Shown one piece after another: positions 44,275 through 52,919 of a DNA stretch of 64,000 bases. Under the pieces are notes generated by a model. The model did not search any database, had not been told where the DNA came from, and was given only the letters and a program-made list of their open reading frames with translations. Source of the DNA: Silvimonas iriomotensis. Lineage in GTDB: Bacteria; Pseudomonadota; Gammaproteobacteria; Burkholderiales; Chitinibacteraceae. The stretch is taken from the NCBI RefSeq assembly GCF_014645535.1, contig NZ_BMLX01000003.1:463378-527377 (forward strand), written 5' to 3'. Both the position numbers and the translations under genes were made by a program. Within the stretch, counting starts at the first letter, position 1. Every line of letters starts with the position of its first letter.

Positions 44275-45558
44275 TCAGGCCATGGCCGGCTGCATTTGCG
44301 CGCGGCGGTTGATCCGCAGTACGAGGATCGCCCCGGCCACGCACAGGCCGCCAGAGATCATGGTCGCCACGGTGTAACTGCCCAGGCTGTTGCGCAGCAA
44401 GCCGGCGCCCAGGGCGGCAAACGCCGCGCCCAACTGGTGGCCGGCGACAATCCAGCCGAACACCACCGGCGCATCCTTGCTGCCGAACACATCCGTTGTC
44501 AGGCGCACGGTGGGTGGTACGGTGGCCACCCAGTCCAGCCCGTAGAAGAAGGCGAAGATCGGCAGACCGAAGTACTGGATGCCAAATGCCCACGGCAAAA
44601 AGATCAGCGCCAGACCACGCAGGCCGTAATACCAGAACAGCAGTACGCGGTTGTTGAAGCGGTCTGACAACCAGCCAGAGAACGTGGTGCCGATCAGATC
44701 GAGCACGCCCATGCTGGCCAGGATGCTGGCGCCTTTTACTTCGGACAAACCGTAGTCGCCGCACATGGCAATAAAGTGCGTGCCGATATAGCCATTGGTG
44801 CTGGCGCCGCAGATGAAAAAACTCATGAACAGCAGCCAGAAATCGCGCGAGCCACTGGCTTTTTTGAGTGCGGCAAAGGCAATGGTGATCGGGTTGGCAC
44901 TCGATACGCTGTGATCCAGCGGGACATCCGGGGATTCGCCAAACGGCCGCAGGCCCACGGTGGCAGGGCGCTCCGGCAGCAAGAAGGCCACCAGCGGAAT
45001 GGCGATGGCTGCCGCCCCGGCCACCAGCAGCACAATCGGACGCCAGCCGTAGCGCTCGACAATGGCGGCCATCAGCGGCAGAAACAGCAACTGGCCGGTG
45101 GCAGAACTGGCGGTCAGCACGCCCATGGCAAAACCGCGGCGTTCCTTGAACCAGCGGTTCACCACCGTTGCGCCCAGCGTCATCGAGGTCGCACCAGTGG
45201 CCGCGCCAACCAGCAAACCCCAGATCAGCAGCATGTGCCAGGTCTGGCTCATCAAGCTGGACAAACCCACGCCGATGGCCAGGATCGTCAGCGCGCTCAT
45301 TACGGTGCGGCGCACGCCAAAGCGCTGCATGGCTGCCGCAGCAAACGGCCCCATCAGGCCAAACAGCGCCAGGTTGATAGAGAGCGCGGCCGAGACCGTG
45401 GCGCGGCTCCAGCCAAAGTCATGTTCCAGCGGCACCATCATCACGCTGGGCGTGGCGCGGGTGCCGGCGGTGATCAGCATGATCAGGAAAACCACGGCCA
45501 GGGTAATCCAGCCGTAGTGGAAACGGCTTTTTGACCAGGCGGCCAACAGGGTTTGCAT
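44275..45558 (-). CDS. Major facilitator superfamily transporter
   Basis: The 427-residue protein has about twelve transmembrane helices and MFS loop motifs (MQRFGVRRTVM after helix 2, GWLSDRFNNR in the second half). Overall it resembles monocarboxylate/oxalate-formate-type carriers rather than drug pumps. ATG 45558 has GGAG about 7 nt upstream. It is divergent from a TetR regulator, with two palindromic operators between, so it is probably repressed by that regulator. Confidence 0.85.
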   Translation of the reverse strand: MQTLLAAWSKSRFHYGWITLAVVFLIMLITAGTRATPSVMMVPLEHDFGWSRATVSAALSINLALFGLMGPFAAAAMQRFGVRRTVMSALTILAIGVGLSSLMSQTWHMLLIWGLLVGAATGATSMTLGATVVNRWFKERRGFAMGVLTASSATGQLLFLPLMAAIVERYGWRPIVLLVAGAAAIAIPLVAFLLPERPATVGLRPFGESPDVPLDHSVSSANPITIAFAALKKASGSRDFWLLFMSFFICGASTNGYIGTHFIAMCGDYGLSEVKGASILASMGVLDLIGTTFSGWLSDRFNNRVLLFWYYGLRGLALIFLPWAFGIQYFGLPIFAFFYGLDWVATVPPTVRLTTDVFGSKDAPVVFGWIVAGHQLGAAFAALGAGLLRNSLGSYTVATMISGGLCVAGAILVLRINRRAQMQPAMA

Positions 45559-45596
45559 GGGTATCTCCGGCGTTGATCCAGGTGTATCTTGTTGTT

Positions 45597-45614
45597 TGTT
45601 ACCGATCGGTAACA
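45597..45614. promoter_or_regulatory. Palindromic operator 1 of the TetR regulator
   Basis: TGTTACCGATCGGTAACA is a perfect 18-bp palindrome between the divergent MFS and tetR genes. Its centre is 34 nt from that of operator 2. Confidence 0.8.
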
Positions 45615-45631
45615 TGTTGGTTGTGATATTA

Positions 45632-45647
45632 GTTACCGAGCGGTAAC
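45632..45647. promoter_or_regulatory. Palindromic operator 2 of the TetR regulator
   Basis: GTTACCGAGCGGTAAC has one mismatch to perfect symmetry and shares both half-sites with operator 1. Confidence 0.78.
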
Positions 45648-45686
45648 ATTGTCAACAGCAAATATCGGAACACCGGAAACAGGATC

Positions 45687-46286
45687 ATGACCACTGCCCG
45701 CAAAATCACTGACGGCGTTGCCGCACGTAACCAGATTCTGGATGCGGCAGAAGAACTGTTTTATTTCGAGGGATCGCGCACCAGCGGCGTCGATGCCATC
45801 GTCAAGAAAGCGGGCGTCAACAAGATGAGCCTGTACCGGCAGTTTGAATCCAAAGATGACTTGCTGCGGCAGTATCTGGACAGACGGGACGAGACGTTCT
45901 GGCGCTACATCAACGGCAGCCTGGACCAGCACCCGGGCCAGCCGCGCCGGCAGCTGGAGCAGCTGTTTGATGATCTGTCGCGCCGCACGCAGGTAGAGGG
46001 TTACCGGGGTTGTCCGTTTGTGAATATCGCCGTGGAATACCCGGAGCGCTCGCATTTTGCGCGGGAAATGGTGGCACAGAACAAAGCGGGCTTGCTGGCG
46101 CGGCTGACGCAATTATCGGCCGATGCCGGTGCGCAAGATCCGGTGGCACTGGGCGCGGCGCTGGCGCTGCTGATTGAGGGCACGTACGCCGGCAGCCAGA
46201 CCTACGCGCCGGGCAACCCGTTGCTGCCGGTGTTGCCGCAAGTGGCGCGAACCTTGATTGGCGCCGCCATAAACAAAGCGGCCTGA
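45687..46286 (+). CDS. TetR-family transcriptional regulator
   Basis: The 199-residue protein has an N-terminal TetR DNA-binding domain (ILDAAEELFYFEG, then GVDAIVKKAGVNKMSLYRQF) and a helical ligand domain with the RGCPFVNIAVEYP segment that contains a Cys. Its gene is divergent from the MFS transporter and the operators overlap both promoters, so it probably represses the transporter and itself. The inducer is unknown. A GC-rich dyad (GCGGCC-N5-GGCCGC) covers the stop codon. Confidence 0.88.
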   Translation: MTTARKITDGVAARNQILDAAEELFYFEGSRTSGVDAIVKKAGVNKMSLYRQFESKDDLLRQYLDRRDETFWRYINGSLDQHPGQPRRQLEQLFDDLSRRTQVEGYRGCPFVNIAVEYPERSHFAREMVAQNKAGLLARLTQLSADAGAQDPVALGAALALLIEGTYAGSQTYAPGNPLLPVLPQVARTLIGAAINKAA

Positions 46287-46309
46287 ACGGCCGCTTGAGA
46301 GGGTGCTGC

Positions 46310-46486
46310 TTATTTTTGCTCGTCGGCGTGCTTTTTCAGCAGGCCGTTAAGCAAGGAAGGCCGGGCATCTTTGTCTTTCTGGCCGGACGAATCCTTGCCA
46401 AAACGATCGGGCGAACCCTTCTTTTTGATGTTTTCTTTGATGCGGACCGCAGCCAGACGCTGCAGGTCGAAGTGATTGATGGGCAT
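46310..46486 (-). CDS. Small basic protein, 58 residues
   Basis: ATG 46486 to TAA 46310 gives a lysine-rich product beginning MPINHFDLQRLAAVRIKEN and ending KKHADEQK. AGGA lies about 7 nt upstream. It is predicted helical at both ends with a polar centre. It is too small for a family assignment by eye, but the RBS, coding character and position in an otherwise empty gap argue for a real gene. Confidence 0.55.
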   Translation of the reverse strand: MPINHFDLQRLAAVRIKENIKKKGSPDRFGKDSSGQKDKDARPSLLNGLLKKHADEQK

Positions 46487-46534
46487 GGTGGTTCCTGCTG
46501 TCGGTCAGTACGGCAGGTTGACTAACCGGCCACA

Positions 46535-46570
46535 CAAAAAAGCACGGCCCGGACAGACCGGACCGTGTTG
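46535..46570 (-). terminator. Intrinsic terminator of the beta-lactamase gene
   Basis: On the minus strand CACGGTCCGG pairs with CCGGGCCGTG (one G-U pair) and is followed by TTTTTT. The pairing is complete only in the minus-strand RNA, fitting the orientation of the gene ending at 46649. Confidence 0.8.
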
Positions 46571-46648
46571 GTTCAGCGCGCATGATACGGCATTGCGCCG
46601 GTTTCTTCCAGATACGAGCGCGCCGGGGTGAATCCAAATATCTGATTT

Positions 46649-47554
46649 TCAGGAAGAAAAAGCCGTTTTCACGATCCGGCCCACGTCTGCATGCGCGCCA
46701 TTGATGGCATCGGCAGGTGCGGTTGAGCCGACGTAGTAGCAAGCCACCAGGATCGGCGCGCGCTGCGGCGGGCGGATGATGGCGACATCGTTGGATGCGC
46801 CGTTGTCGCCGGAACCCGTCTTGTCGCCCACTTGCCAGTCTGCCGGCAAACCGGCGTGCAGTTTGGCGTTGCCGGTGGTGTTGCCGGCCAGCCAGGTGTC
46901 CAGTTGCGTGCGGCTGGGCGCGCGCAGGATGTGGTCTTCCAGCAAGATGCGCTGCATGGTTTGCACCATGGCGCGCGGCGTGGTGGTGTCGCGCTCGTCG
47001 CCGGGCAGGGCGGTATTGAGTGTGGGCTCGTTGCGATCCAGTCGGGTAACGGTGTCGCCCTGGGCTCGCAGCCACGCGGTCAGTCTGGCCGGGCCGCCGA
47101 TATCGGCCAGCAACAGGTTGGCAGCGGTGTTGTCGCTGTATTGCAAGGCGGCAGCGCACAACTCGGCCACGGTCATCTGGCCGGCGCTGACATGGGCTTT
47201 GGTGATGGGCGCGTAGCTCAGCAAATCGGCCTGCGAATAACGAACCGGGCGGTTCAGTGTCTCTGCCCCGGCATCCACCCGGCTGAGCACGCAGGCGGCC
47301 AGCAGCAGTTTGAAGGTGCTGCACAGCGGAAAGCGTTCATCCACGCGATGGGCAATGCTTTTGCCGTTGCCGGTATCCAGGGCAAAAACGCCAAGGCGGC
47401 CACCCAGGCGGTTTTCGATAGCGGCAAAGCGCGGGGCAAATTCATCCGTGCTGGCGGGCTGGCCGGCAGCCAGGGCGGGCAGGCGGGCAAAAGCAAACAG
47501 GGCCGCGGCGCCGGTCAGTAACTGGCGACGGGACAGGCCGGAGGTCAAAGGCAT
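46649..47554 (-). CDS. Class A beta-lactamase with Tat-type signal
   Basis: The 301-residue protein has a twin-arginine signal (SRRQLLTGAAAL). All class A motifs are present: S-T-F-K with nucleophile Ser79 and Lys82, SDN at 140-142, general base Glu176 in EPTLN, and KTG at 245-247. A Cys directly precedes the nucleophile (CSTFK), but no partner Cys is seen near KTG, so the disulfide of KPC-like carbapenemases is not expected. The context is chromosomal with no mobile element; it is probably an intrinsic penicillinase of the organism. No adjacent LysR-type ampR-like gene is present. Confidence 0.92.
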   Translation of the reverse strand: MPLTSGLSRRQLLTGAAALFAFARLPALAAGQPASTDEFAPRFAAIENRLGGRLGVFALDTGNGKSIAHRVDERFPLCSTFKLLLAACVLSRVDAGAETLNRPVRYSQADLLSYAPITKAHVSAGQMTVAELCAAALQYSDNTAANLLLADIGGPARLTAWLRAQGDTVTRLDRNEPTLNTALPGDERDTTTPRAMVQTMQRILLEDHILRAPSRTQLDTWLAGNTTGNAKLHAGLPADWQVGDKTGSGDNGASNDVAIIRPPQRAPILVACYYVGSTAPADAINGAHADVGRIVKTAFSS

Positions 47555-47786
47555 GGGATATTCCGCAAGAAAGTACCAGGCGTGAGCCAGGTGAAGTCAA
47601 ATCCGGGGGCAAAGTGATCGTCGCACATGGGGATCGCCGCACAAGGGCAGCGCGCCCAGAACGGGCGAGAGCAGTATAGACAAATCACCCCGCCGCGCCA
47701 TTGACCGCTGGCAGGGCAGAGCGCCCGGCCCGCCGTGTTGGCAAGCCGGGCAAAGCATCAAGCTGATTGCAGCAAGCGTGCGGCCA

Positions 47787-48128
47787 TCAAATCAGGGCGT
47801 TGACCTGGGTGCCCACGTTGCCGCTGGTGGCCAGGGGCAGGCTGCCCGTGGTGCTGGCGGCGCTGGTCGCCGTCTGGCTGGTGGATGAGGTCTGGTTCTG
47901 GTTCAGCGAATCAATCTCTTGCTGAACCGCCTGGATTTCCTGCTCCAGGGTTTGCACCTGTTGTGCGCTTTGCGCGGTGTTGCCACTTTGCTGCGCACTC
48001 GCCAGTTGTTGCTCCAGCGACGCCAGTTCAGCCTGCAAAGCGCTGGCCGACGTGTTACTGGTGGCGGTGGTACTGCTGATGCTGCTGTACGGCAAGGTGC
48101 TCGATACGGCGCTGACTGCTGTCACCAT
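47787..48128 (-). CDS. Coiled-coil small protein, paralogue A
   Basis: A 113-residue Ser/Thr/Gln-rich protein. After MVTAVSAVSSTLP comes a heptad-rich helix (LQAELASLEQQLASAQ, AQQVQTLEQEIQAVQQEI), then a low-complexity Ser/Thr linker and the tail LPLATSGNVGTQVNALI. N-terminus, coiled coil and tail are shared with the next gene upstream (48340-48867). AGGG is 7 nt before the ATG. There is loose resemblance to FlxA-like proteins; no firm family. No signal peptide. Confidence 0.7.
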   Translation of the reverse strand: MVTAVSAVSSTLPYSSISSTTATSNTSASALQAELASLEQQLASAQQSGNTAQSAQQVQTLEQEIQAVQQEIDSLNQNQTSSTSQTATSAASTTGSLPLATSGNVGTQVNALI

Positions 48129-48339
48129 GTTCAGTCCCTCTCGAAGGCGGGTTGATCAAAACGGCCTGTGGCCAGGCATCAAGCCCTGGCCGGTACTTTC
48201 TTCCGTTAGCCTGGCGCGGCTGATCGTGCTTGTCTGCAAGAGATACACGTCAGATACAAAAATCTGCCTGTCTGAGGCATTGCGATACAAAACAAGGCCT
48301 TGGCAGCGTGTTTTGATGGCTTTACCGGCACGAGCCCGG
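48129..48339. other. Spacer between the two paralogous coiled-coil genes
   Basis: The 211-nt stretch has a small GGCCAGGC..GCCCTGGCC dyad (about 48169-48192). It presumably holds the promoter of paralogue A. No gene is seen. Confidence 0.4.
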
Positions 48340-48867
48340 TCAGATCACCGTGTTGACTTCAGTGCCCAAGGCGCCGGTCTGCGCCAGGGGCAGTTCTACC
48401 GGATTGGTGTTGCTGGCCGGCGCGTTGGTGGTGGTCTGGGTTGTTTGCGTGGTGGCCTGGGTCACGCCGGCCTGTTGCGTGGCGACGGTGTTGGTCGTGG
48501 TCTGCGTGACGGTTTCATTGGCTGCGGTGGCGGCGTTGGTATTGGCGGCATTGGCCGTGGCCGGATTGGCGGCCGTGTTGGCCTGGTTGGCCTCGGCCGC
48601 TTGCGCTTCCTGGGCGGCCAGCGCGGCGGCATTGTTGGCCTGAACCGTGTTGATCTGCGCCTGGACAGTGGCAATCTGCGCCTCAAGCAGTTGTACTTGT
48701 TGCGCGCCAGCCAGGGTATCGGCGTTTTCCTGCGCGGTGGCCAGTTGTTGTTCCAGCGCGGCCAGCTGTGCTTGCAGGCCAACCGTAGAGGCTTCATTGA
48801 CCGTGCTGACGGTGGCGACAGTCGCGGCCGGCAAGGTGGTGGTGACGGGCGTAATGGCGGTAACCAT
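48340..48867 (-). CDS. Coiled-coil protein, paralogue B
   Basis: A 175-residue protein built like paralogue A: MVTAITPVTTTLP, coiled coil (LQAQLAALEQQLATAQ, AQQVQLLEAQIATVQAQI), a long Ala/Thr/Asn/Gln-rich middle (about 85-155), and tail LPLAQTGALGTEVNTVI. GAGAGG precedes the ATG. The extra length lies entirely in the low-complexity middle, which suggests growth by repeat slippage. Secretion or cytoplasmic location is not evident. Function unknown. Confidence 0.7.
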   Translation of the reverse strand: MVTAITPVTTTLPAATVATVSTVNEASTVGLQAQLAALEQQLATAQENADTLAGAQQVQLLEAQIATVQAQINTVQANNAAALAAQEAQAAEANQANTAANPATANAANTNAATAANETVTQTTTNTVATQQAGVTQATTQTTQTTTNAPASNTNPVELPLAQTGALGTEVNTVI

Positions 48868-48954
48868 GGGGTTTTCCTCTCTCTGTAAAAGATATGGAAA
48901 GGGTGTGGCGGGCCGGGCGGGATGATCGCTTCACCGGTTTGTCATAAAACCGTC

Positions 48955-50043
48955 ATGGCTTCTGCCCGGGTGGCGAACTATGCTGTGCCCAGTCCTTCTC
49001 ATGCTGCCGTGAACAAACTCTACGACCTCCTGCCAGAGCTGGCCCAGCTGGAACGCCTGATCAAGGCGGGTCAGGGCCGGCTGGATGTACGCACCGTGGC
49101 GCAAGTCCACGTGGCACCGTACTGCCTGCCACTTCTGGTGCTGGGGCTGGGCTCTGCCGACCCCGAAGCACCGCTGGTAGGCTTTTTTGGTGGCGTGCAT
49201 GGGCTGGAGCGCGTGGGCACGCAGGTGGTGCTGACTTTCCTGCACAACATCCTCAATCGCCTGCGCTGGGACCACATGCTGGAACAACAGCTGCAACATG
49301 TCCGGCTGGTGTTCATGCCGCTGGTCAATCCTGGCGGCATGTTGCAACGGCGCCGCGCCAATCCGGCCGGTATCGACCTGATGCGTAACGCCCCGCTGGA
49401 TGCCGTGGAAGACGTGCCCTTTCTCCTGGGCGGGCATCGTATTGGCAACTGGTTGCCGTGGTATCGCGGCGAGGCCGGTCACGCCATGCAGCTTGAGGCC
49501 GAGGCGCTATGCCATGTGGTAGAAGAGGAGATCGCCGGACGGCAGCAAGCGATCATGCTCGATTGCCACTCAGGGTTTGGCATGCGCGACCGCATTTGGT
49601 TTCCGCTGGCGGGTAGTCGGGTGCCGATAGATAGCGTAGGAGAAATCTACACGCTCAAGATGTTGTTCGATCAGGCCTACCCGCATCACCGTTATGTGTT
49701 CGAGCCGCAAAGCCATCAGTACCTCACCCACGGTGATCTGTGGGATCACCTGTATCTGCGCGCGCGCAAGGTGCAACCGGATCAACTGTTTTTGCCGCTG
49801 ACGCTGGAAATGGGCTCCTGGACATGGGTGCGCAAGAACCCGCGCCAGTTGCTCTCGCGCCTGGGGGCGTTCAACCCGCTGGCGCCGCACCGCCAGCAGC
49901 GCGTCATGCGCACCCATTTGGCCTTTATGGAATTCCTGACCCGGGTGGCCTGTAGTGGCGATCGCTGGCTGGCCGGTGATCAACGGGATCTGAAGCACCG
50001 GCGCGACGCCATGAACCTGTGGTACCGCGATGGCACCCGATGA
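48955..50043 (+). CDS. M14-family zinc carboxypeptidase/deacylase-like protein
   Basis: About 362 residues. The zinc site is visible: His-x-x-Glu in GVHGLERVG, a third ligand His in LDCHSGFG, and a catalytic Glu in LTLEMGS. The arrangement resembles succinylglutamate desuccinylase/aspartoacylase-like M14 proteins. The start is uncertain: ATG 48955 is chosen, ATG 48922 is possible, and neither has a good RBS. The stop overlaps the next gene by 14 nt, so both hydrolases are made together. Confidence 0.78.
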   Translation: MASARVANYAVPSPSHAAVNKLYDLLPELAQLERLIKAGQGRLDVRTVAQVHVAPYCLPLLVLGLGSADPEAPLVGFFGGVHGLERVGTQVVLTFLHNILNRLRWDHMLEQQLQHVRLVFMPLVNPGGMLQRRRANPAGIDLMRNAPLDAVEDVPFLLGGHRIGNWLPWYRGEAGHAMQLEAEALCHVVEEEIAGRQQAIMLDCHSGFGMRDRIWFPLAGSRVPIDSVGEIYTLKMLFDQAYPHHRYVFEPQSHQYLTHGDLWDHLYLRARKVQPDQLFLPLTLEMGSWTWVRKNPRQLLSRLGAFNPLAPHRQQRVMRTHLAFMEFLTRVACSGDRWLAGDQRDLKHRRDAMNLWYRDGTR

Positions 50044-50809
50044 CACACCGGGCGCCGGCCCCTGGGTGTTGTTGCGCGGCCTGGGGCGGGAGGCCCGCCA
50101 CTGGGGGGATTTCCCGTGGGAACTGGCCAGTGCGCTGGGCGGCGTACCCGTGCACACGCCTGATCTGCCCGGTAACGGGCGCTGGTGGCAAGAGCGCAGC
50201 GGCGTATCGATCAAGGCGCAGCGTGAACATGTGCGGGCGCAACTGGCCGCGCTGCTCGAACAAGGGCCGGTCAACGTCCTCGCCTTGTCGCTGGGGGGGA
50301 TGGTGGCGCTGGACTGGGCCAGCCATCAGCCGGATGAAATAGAACGGCTGGTGCTGGTCAATACCAGCCTGGCCGGTATTGCCCCGTTCTGGCGCCGCTT
50401 GCGCTGGCAGCGTTACCCCGCACTGTTGCGGCTGTTATGGCCCTCGCTGGTGCGGCGTGAACAAGGCATTCTGGCGCTGACCAGCAACCTGCCGGAGCGC
50501 CGGGCAACGGCCTTGCCGCACTGGCTGGCCTGGCAGCGCGATGCGCCGGTGTCGGCCACCAACCTGTTGCGGCAATTGCTGGCCGCTGCCCGGTTTCAGC
50601 CGCCAGCCCTGTGGCCCGGCTGCCCCACGCTGGTGGTCACCAGCGCCCAGGATCAGCTGGTAGACCCGTTCTGTTCGGCGCAACTGGCCCGGGCGGCCGG
50701 CTGGCCGCTGCAGATCAACGGCCATGCCGGACATGATCTGCCGCTGGATGACCCGCACTGGCTGGCGCACACCGTGGCGCAATGGCAAGCCGCGCTGCTG
50801 CAAGGCTGA
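50030..50809 (+). CDS. Alpha/beta hydrolase
   Basis: The 259-residue alpha/beta hydrolase has nucleophile Ser in LALSLGGMVA, Asp in SAQDQLVDP, His in NGHAGHDLP, and an oxyanion-hole region LLRGLGREARHW. It is overlapped by and coupled to the M14-like gene. The substrate (ester or amide) is unknown; the pair may process one compound sequentially. Confidence 0.82.
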   Translation: MAPDDTPGAGPWVLLRGLGREARHWGDFPWELASALGGVPVHTPDLPGNGRWWQERSGVSIKAQREHVRAQLAALLEQGPVNVLALSLGGMVALDWASHQPDEIERLVLVNTSLAGIAPFWRRLRWQRYPALLRLLWPSLVRREQGILALTSNLPERRATALPHWLAWQRDAPVSATNLLRQLLAAARFQPPALWPGCPTLVVTSAQDQLVDPFCSAQLARAAGWPLQINGHAGHDLPLDDPHWLAHTVAQWQAALLQG

Positions 50810-51028
50810 GCTTTCTGATTGCGCAACATAACCGTCAAATAATTGCAGGATGCTGACGGGGCCAAACGACCGGTGTGCGGCGAAAGTTGCGTTTGCAGTC
50901 AGTGCTTTTCCTTGTTGCAGTGCAGTGTTGTATTTGTAAGGAAACCGGTTACAGAAACCATATCGTAATCAGTATTTAATAATCTCCTGATAAAAATGGG
51001 TGATTCCCGTCCCGCCAGGGGTTACCTG

Positions 51029-52276
51029 ATGCAAGCACAATTCAATGCTTCGCGTGGTTCTTTGCCACATTTCCGCCAGCCGTCGGCTGCGGATCTGTGC
51101 GCCAGCATGACCGCCATCAGCTCGGAAGATACCAACCAGTCCGTGCTGGATGTGTTCAACGCCGAGCGTGAACTGATCAGCTTGCCGGTACTGGAAAACG
51201 GTCGCCCCATTGGCCTGATCAACCGCAATATCTTCATGTCGCAGATGTCCAAACCGTTCCACCGTGAGCTTTACGGCAAAAAAAGCTGTATTGCCTTCAT
51301 GGACAAGGAACCGTTGATTGTTGAAGACTCGCTGGGCATTGAAAGCCTGACGTTCCGCGCGGTGGAGTATGGCGAAAAATCCCTGGCCGACGGCTTCATC
51401 CTGACCCGTGACGGCCAGTTTGCCGGCGTGGGCCATGGCTTGCAGTTGATGCGCGTGGTGGCCGACATGCAGGCCGAGCGCAACCGCCAGATCATGCACA
51501 GTATTGATTACGCCAGCGTGATCCAGCGCGCCACGCTGCAAGTGTCCCGCGCCATGCTGACCGATACGCTGAGCGACGCCAGCCTGATCTGGGAACCGCG
51601 TGATGTGGTGGGCGGCGACTTCTATCACTTTGCCCGCTTTGCCGACGGCTGGTTTGCCGGCGTGGCCGATTGCACCGGTCACGGCGTGCCCGGCGCGTTC
51701 ATGACGCTGATTTCCACCTCGATGCTCTCGCAAGCGATCGAGCGCAACAACCCGCGTGACCCGGCCAGCGTACTGGCCGAAGTCAGCCGCGGTATCAAAC
51801 AGATGCTGGGCCAGACCGCCGAGCGCGCAGCGCAGACGGACTCGAACGACGGCATGGATGCCGCGTTCATGTGGTTCGACAACGCCACGCAGACGCTGAC
51901 CTTTGCCGGCGCACGCACCGCGCTTTATCTGCTGTACCCGGATGCCCCGCAGATCGAGATGATCGAGGGCGATCGCGTCGGCGTGGGTTATGTGGATAGC
52001 GCCGAAGACTACACCTGGCACAACCGCAGCCTGCAGATGCCGGCCGGTACGCTGATGTTTGTCACCACTGACGGGCTGATTGACCAGATTGGCGGCAAAA
52101 AGCGCATTGCCTTTGGCAAACGCCGCGTGCGTGAACTGTTGCTGGCGCACCGGAACGAGCCCGCCAGCTACATTACCGATGCCATCCTTGCCGAGTTTGC
52201 CAACTGGCAAGCCGCGGAAACCCGCCGGGATGACCTGACCTGCCTTTGTGTCCGCATGAAGGGCACCAAACCATGA
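51029..52276 (+). CDS. siaA: SiaA-like PP2C phosphatase with N-terminal CBS pair, cytoplasmic
   Basis: About 415 residues from ATG 51029, preceded by AGGGG; an upstream ATG at 50996 lacks an RBS. Residues 25-150 look like two CBS motifs (LPVLENGRPIGLINRN, GFILTRDGQFAGVGHG), followed by a coiled linker and a SpoIIE/PP2C domain (about 180-412) with metal-binding DVVGGDFYHF and VADCTGHGVPGAFMTL, and TDGLIDQIGG. In Pseudomonas aeruginosa SiaA is a membrane receptor phosphatase that dephosphorylates SiaC; here no membrane segment exists, so an intracellular ligand (adenylate-type nucleotides are typical for CBS) is implied. The stop overlaps siaB as ATGA. Confidence 0.8.
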   Translation: MQAQFNASRGSLPHFRQPSAADLCASMTAISSEDTNQSVLDVFNAERELISLPVLENGRPIGLINRNIFMSQMSKPFHRELYGKKSCIAFMDKEPLIVEDSLGIESLTFRAVEYGEKSLADGFILTRDGQFAGVGHGLQLMRVVADMQAERNRQIMHSIDYASVIQRATLQVSRAMLTDTLSDASLIWEPRDVVGGDFYHFARFADGWFAGVADCTGHGVPGAFMTLISTSMLSQAIERNNPRDPASVLAEVSRGIKQMLGQTAERAAQTDSNDGMDAAFMWFDNATQTLTFAGARTALYLLYPDAPQIEMIEGDRVGVGYVDSAEDYTWHNRSLQMPAGTLMFVTTDGLIDQIGGKKRIAFGKRRVRELLLAHRNEPASYITDAILAEFANWQAAETRRDDLTCLCVRMKGTKP

Positions 52277-52866
52277 ACCAGCCCGAGCTGGCCCCGTTGT
52301 CGGAGCACACCATGATTTACCAGCAATACCGCGACTTCTGCGAAGCAGCGCGGCAACGCCACGTGATCTTTTACTACGTGGGGTATTTCTCGCAGCACAT
52401 CGTCGGCGCCATGGCCGACGCGCTCAAGCTGCGCCTGGAAGTCTCTGGCCTGGCAGGCCCGACCCGCCGCAAGCTGTTTTCGTCGTTTGTGGAAATGGCC
52501 CAGAACATCATCCATTACTCGGATGACGCGCTGACCCCGCCGGATCTGGATAACCACGAAGTACGCCACGGCTCGGTATGTATCGGTATCGAGAACGATC
52601 ACTACTATCTGCTGTGCGCCAACCCGATCAAGCGCGAGCTGGAAACCAGCCTGCGCCAGACTGTCGAGCCGCTGCGCACCATGACGCTGGAAGAAATCAA
52701 GCAAGCCTACAAAGAAGCGCTGCGCTCTGAATCGCCCGTCGACAGCAAGGGCGCTGGCGTGGGCTTTCTGACCATGGCGCGCGACGCCAGCGAACCGCTG
52801 GAATTCGAATTTGTACCCATGGCGGGTGAAGACCGCAGCATGTTCTACATCAAGGCCATTATCTGA
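52273..52866 (+). CDS. siaB: SiaB-like protein kinase
   Basis: The 197-residue protein matches SiaB-type proteins: an HATPase-like N-box (FVEMAQNIIHYSDD) and a GAGVGFLTMARDA glycine motif, with YYVGYFSQHIVGAMAD at the N-terminus. In Pseudomonas SiaB phosphorylates SiaC and opposes SiaA. ATG 52273 overlaps the siaA stop, so the two antagonists are translationally coupled. Confidence 0.82.
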   Translation: MNQPELAPLSEHTMIYQQYRDFCEAARQRHVIFYYVGYFSQHIVGAMADALKLRLEVSGLAGPTRRKLFSSFVEMAQNIIHYSDDALTPPDLDNHEVRHGSVCIGIENDHYYLLCANPIKRELETSLRQTVEPLRTMTLEEIKQAYKEALRSESPVDSKGAGVGFLTMARDASEPLEFEFVPMAGEDRSMFYIKAII

Positions 52867-52919
52867 CCGCAACCGCACAGACGGAAAACCCCGGTCAACA
52901 GCACTACAGGATTACAACT

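Noticed and set aside
46649-47554. Carbapenemase of the KPC type, because of the Cys directly before the active-site Ser
   Set aside because: The partner Cys expected just after the KTG motif is absent, so the characteristic disulfide cannot form.
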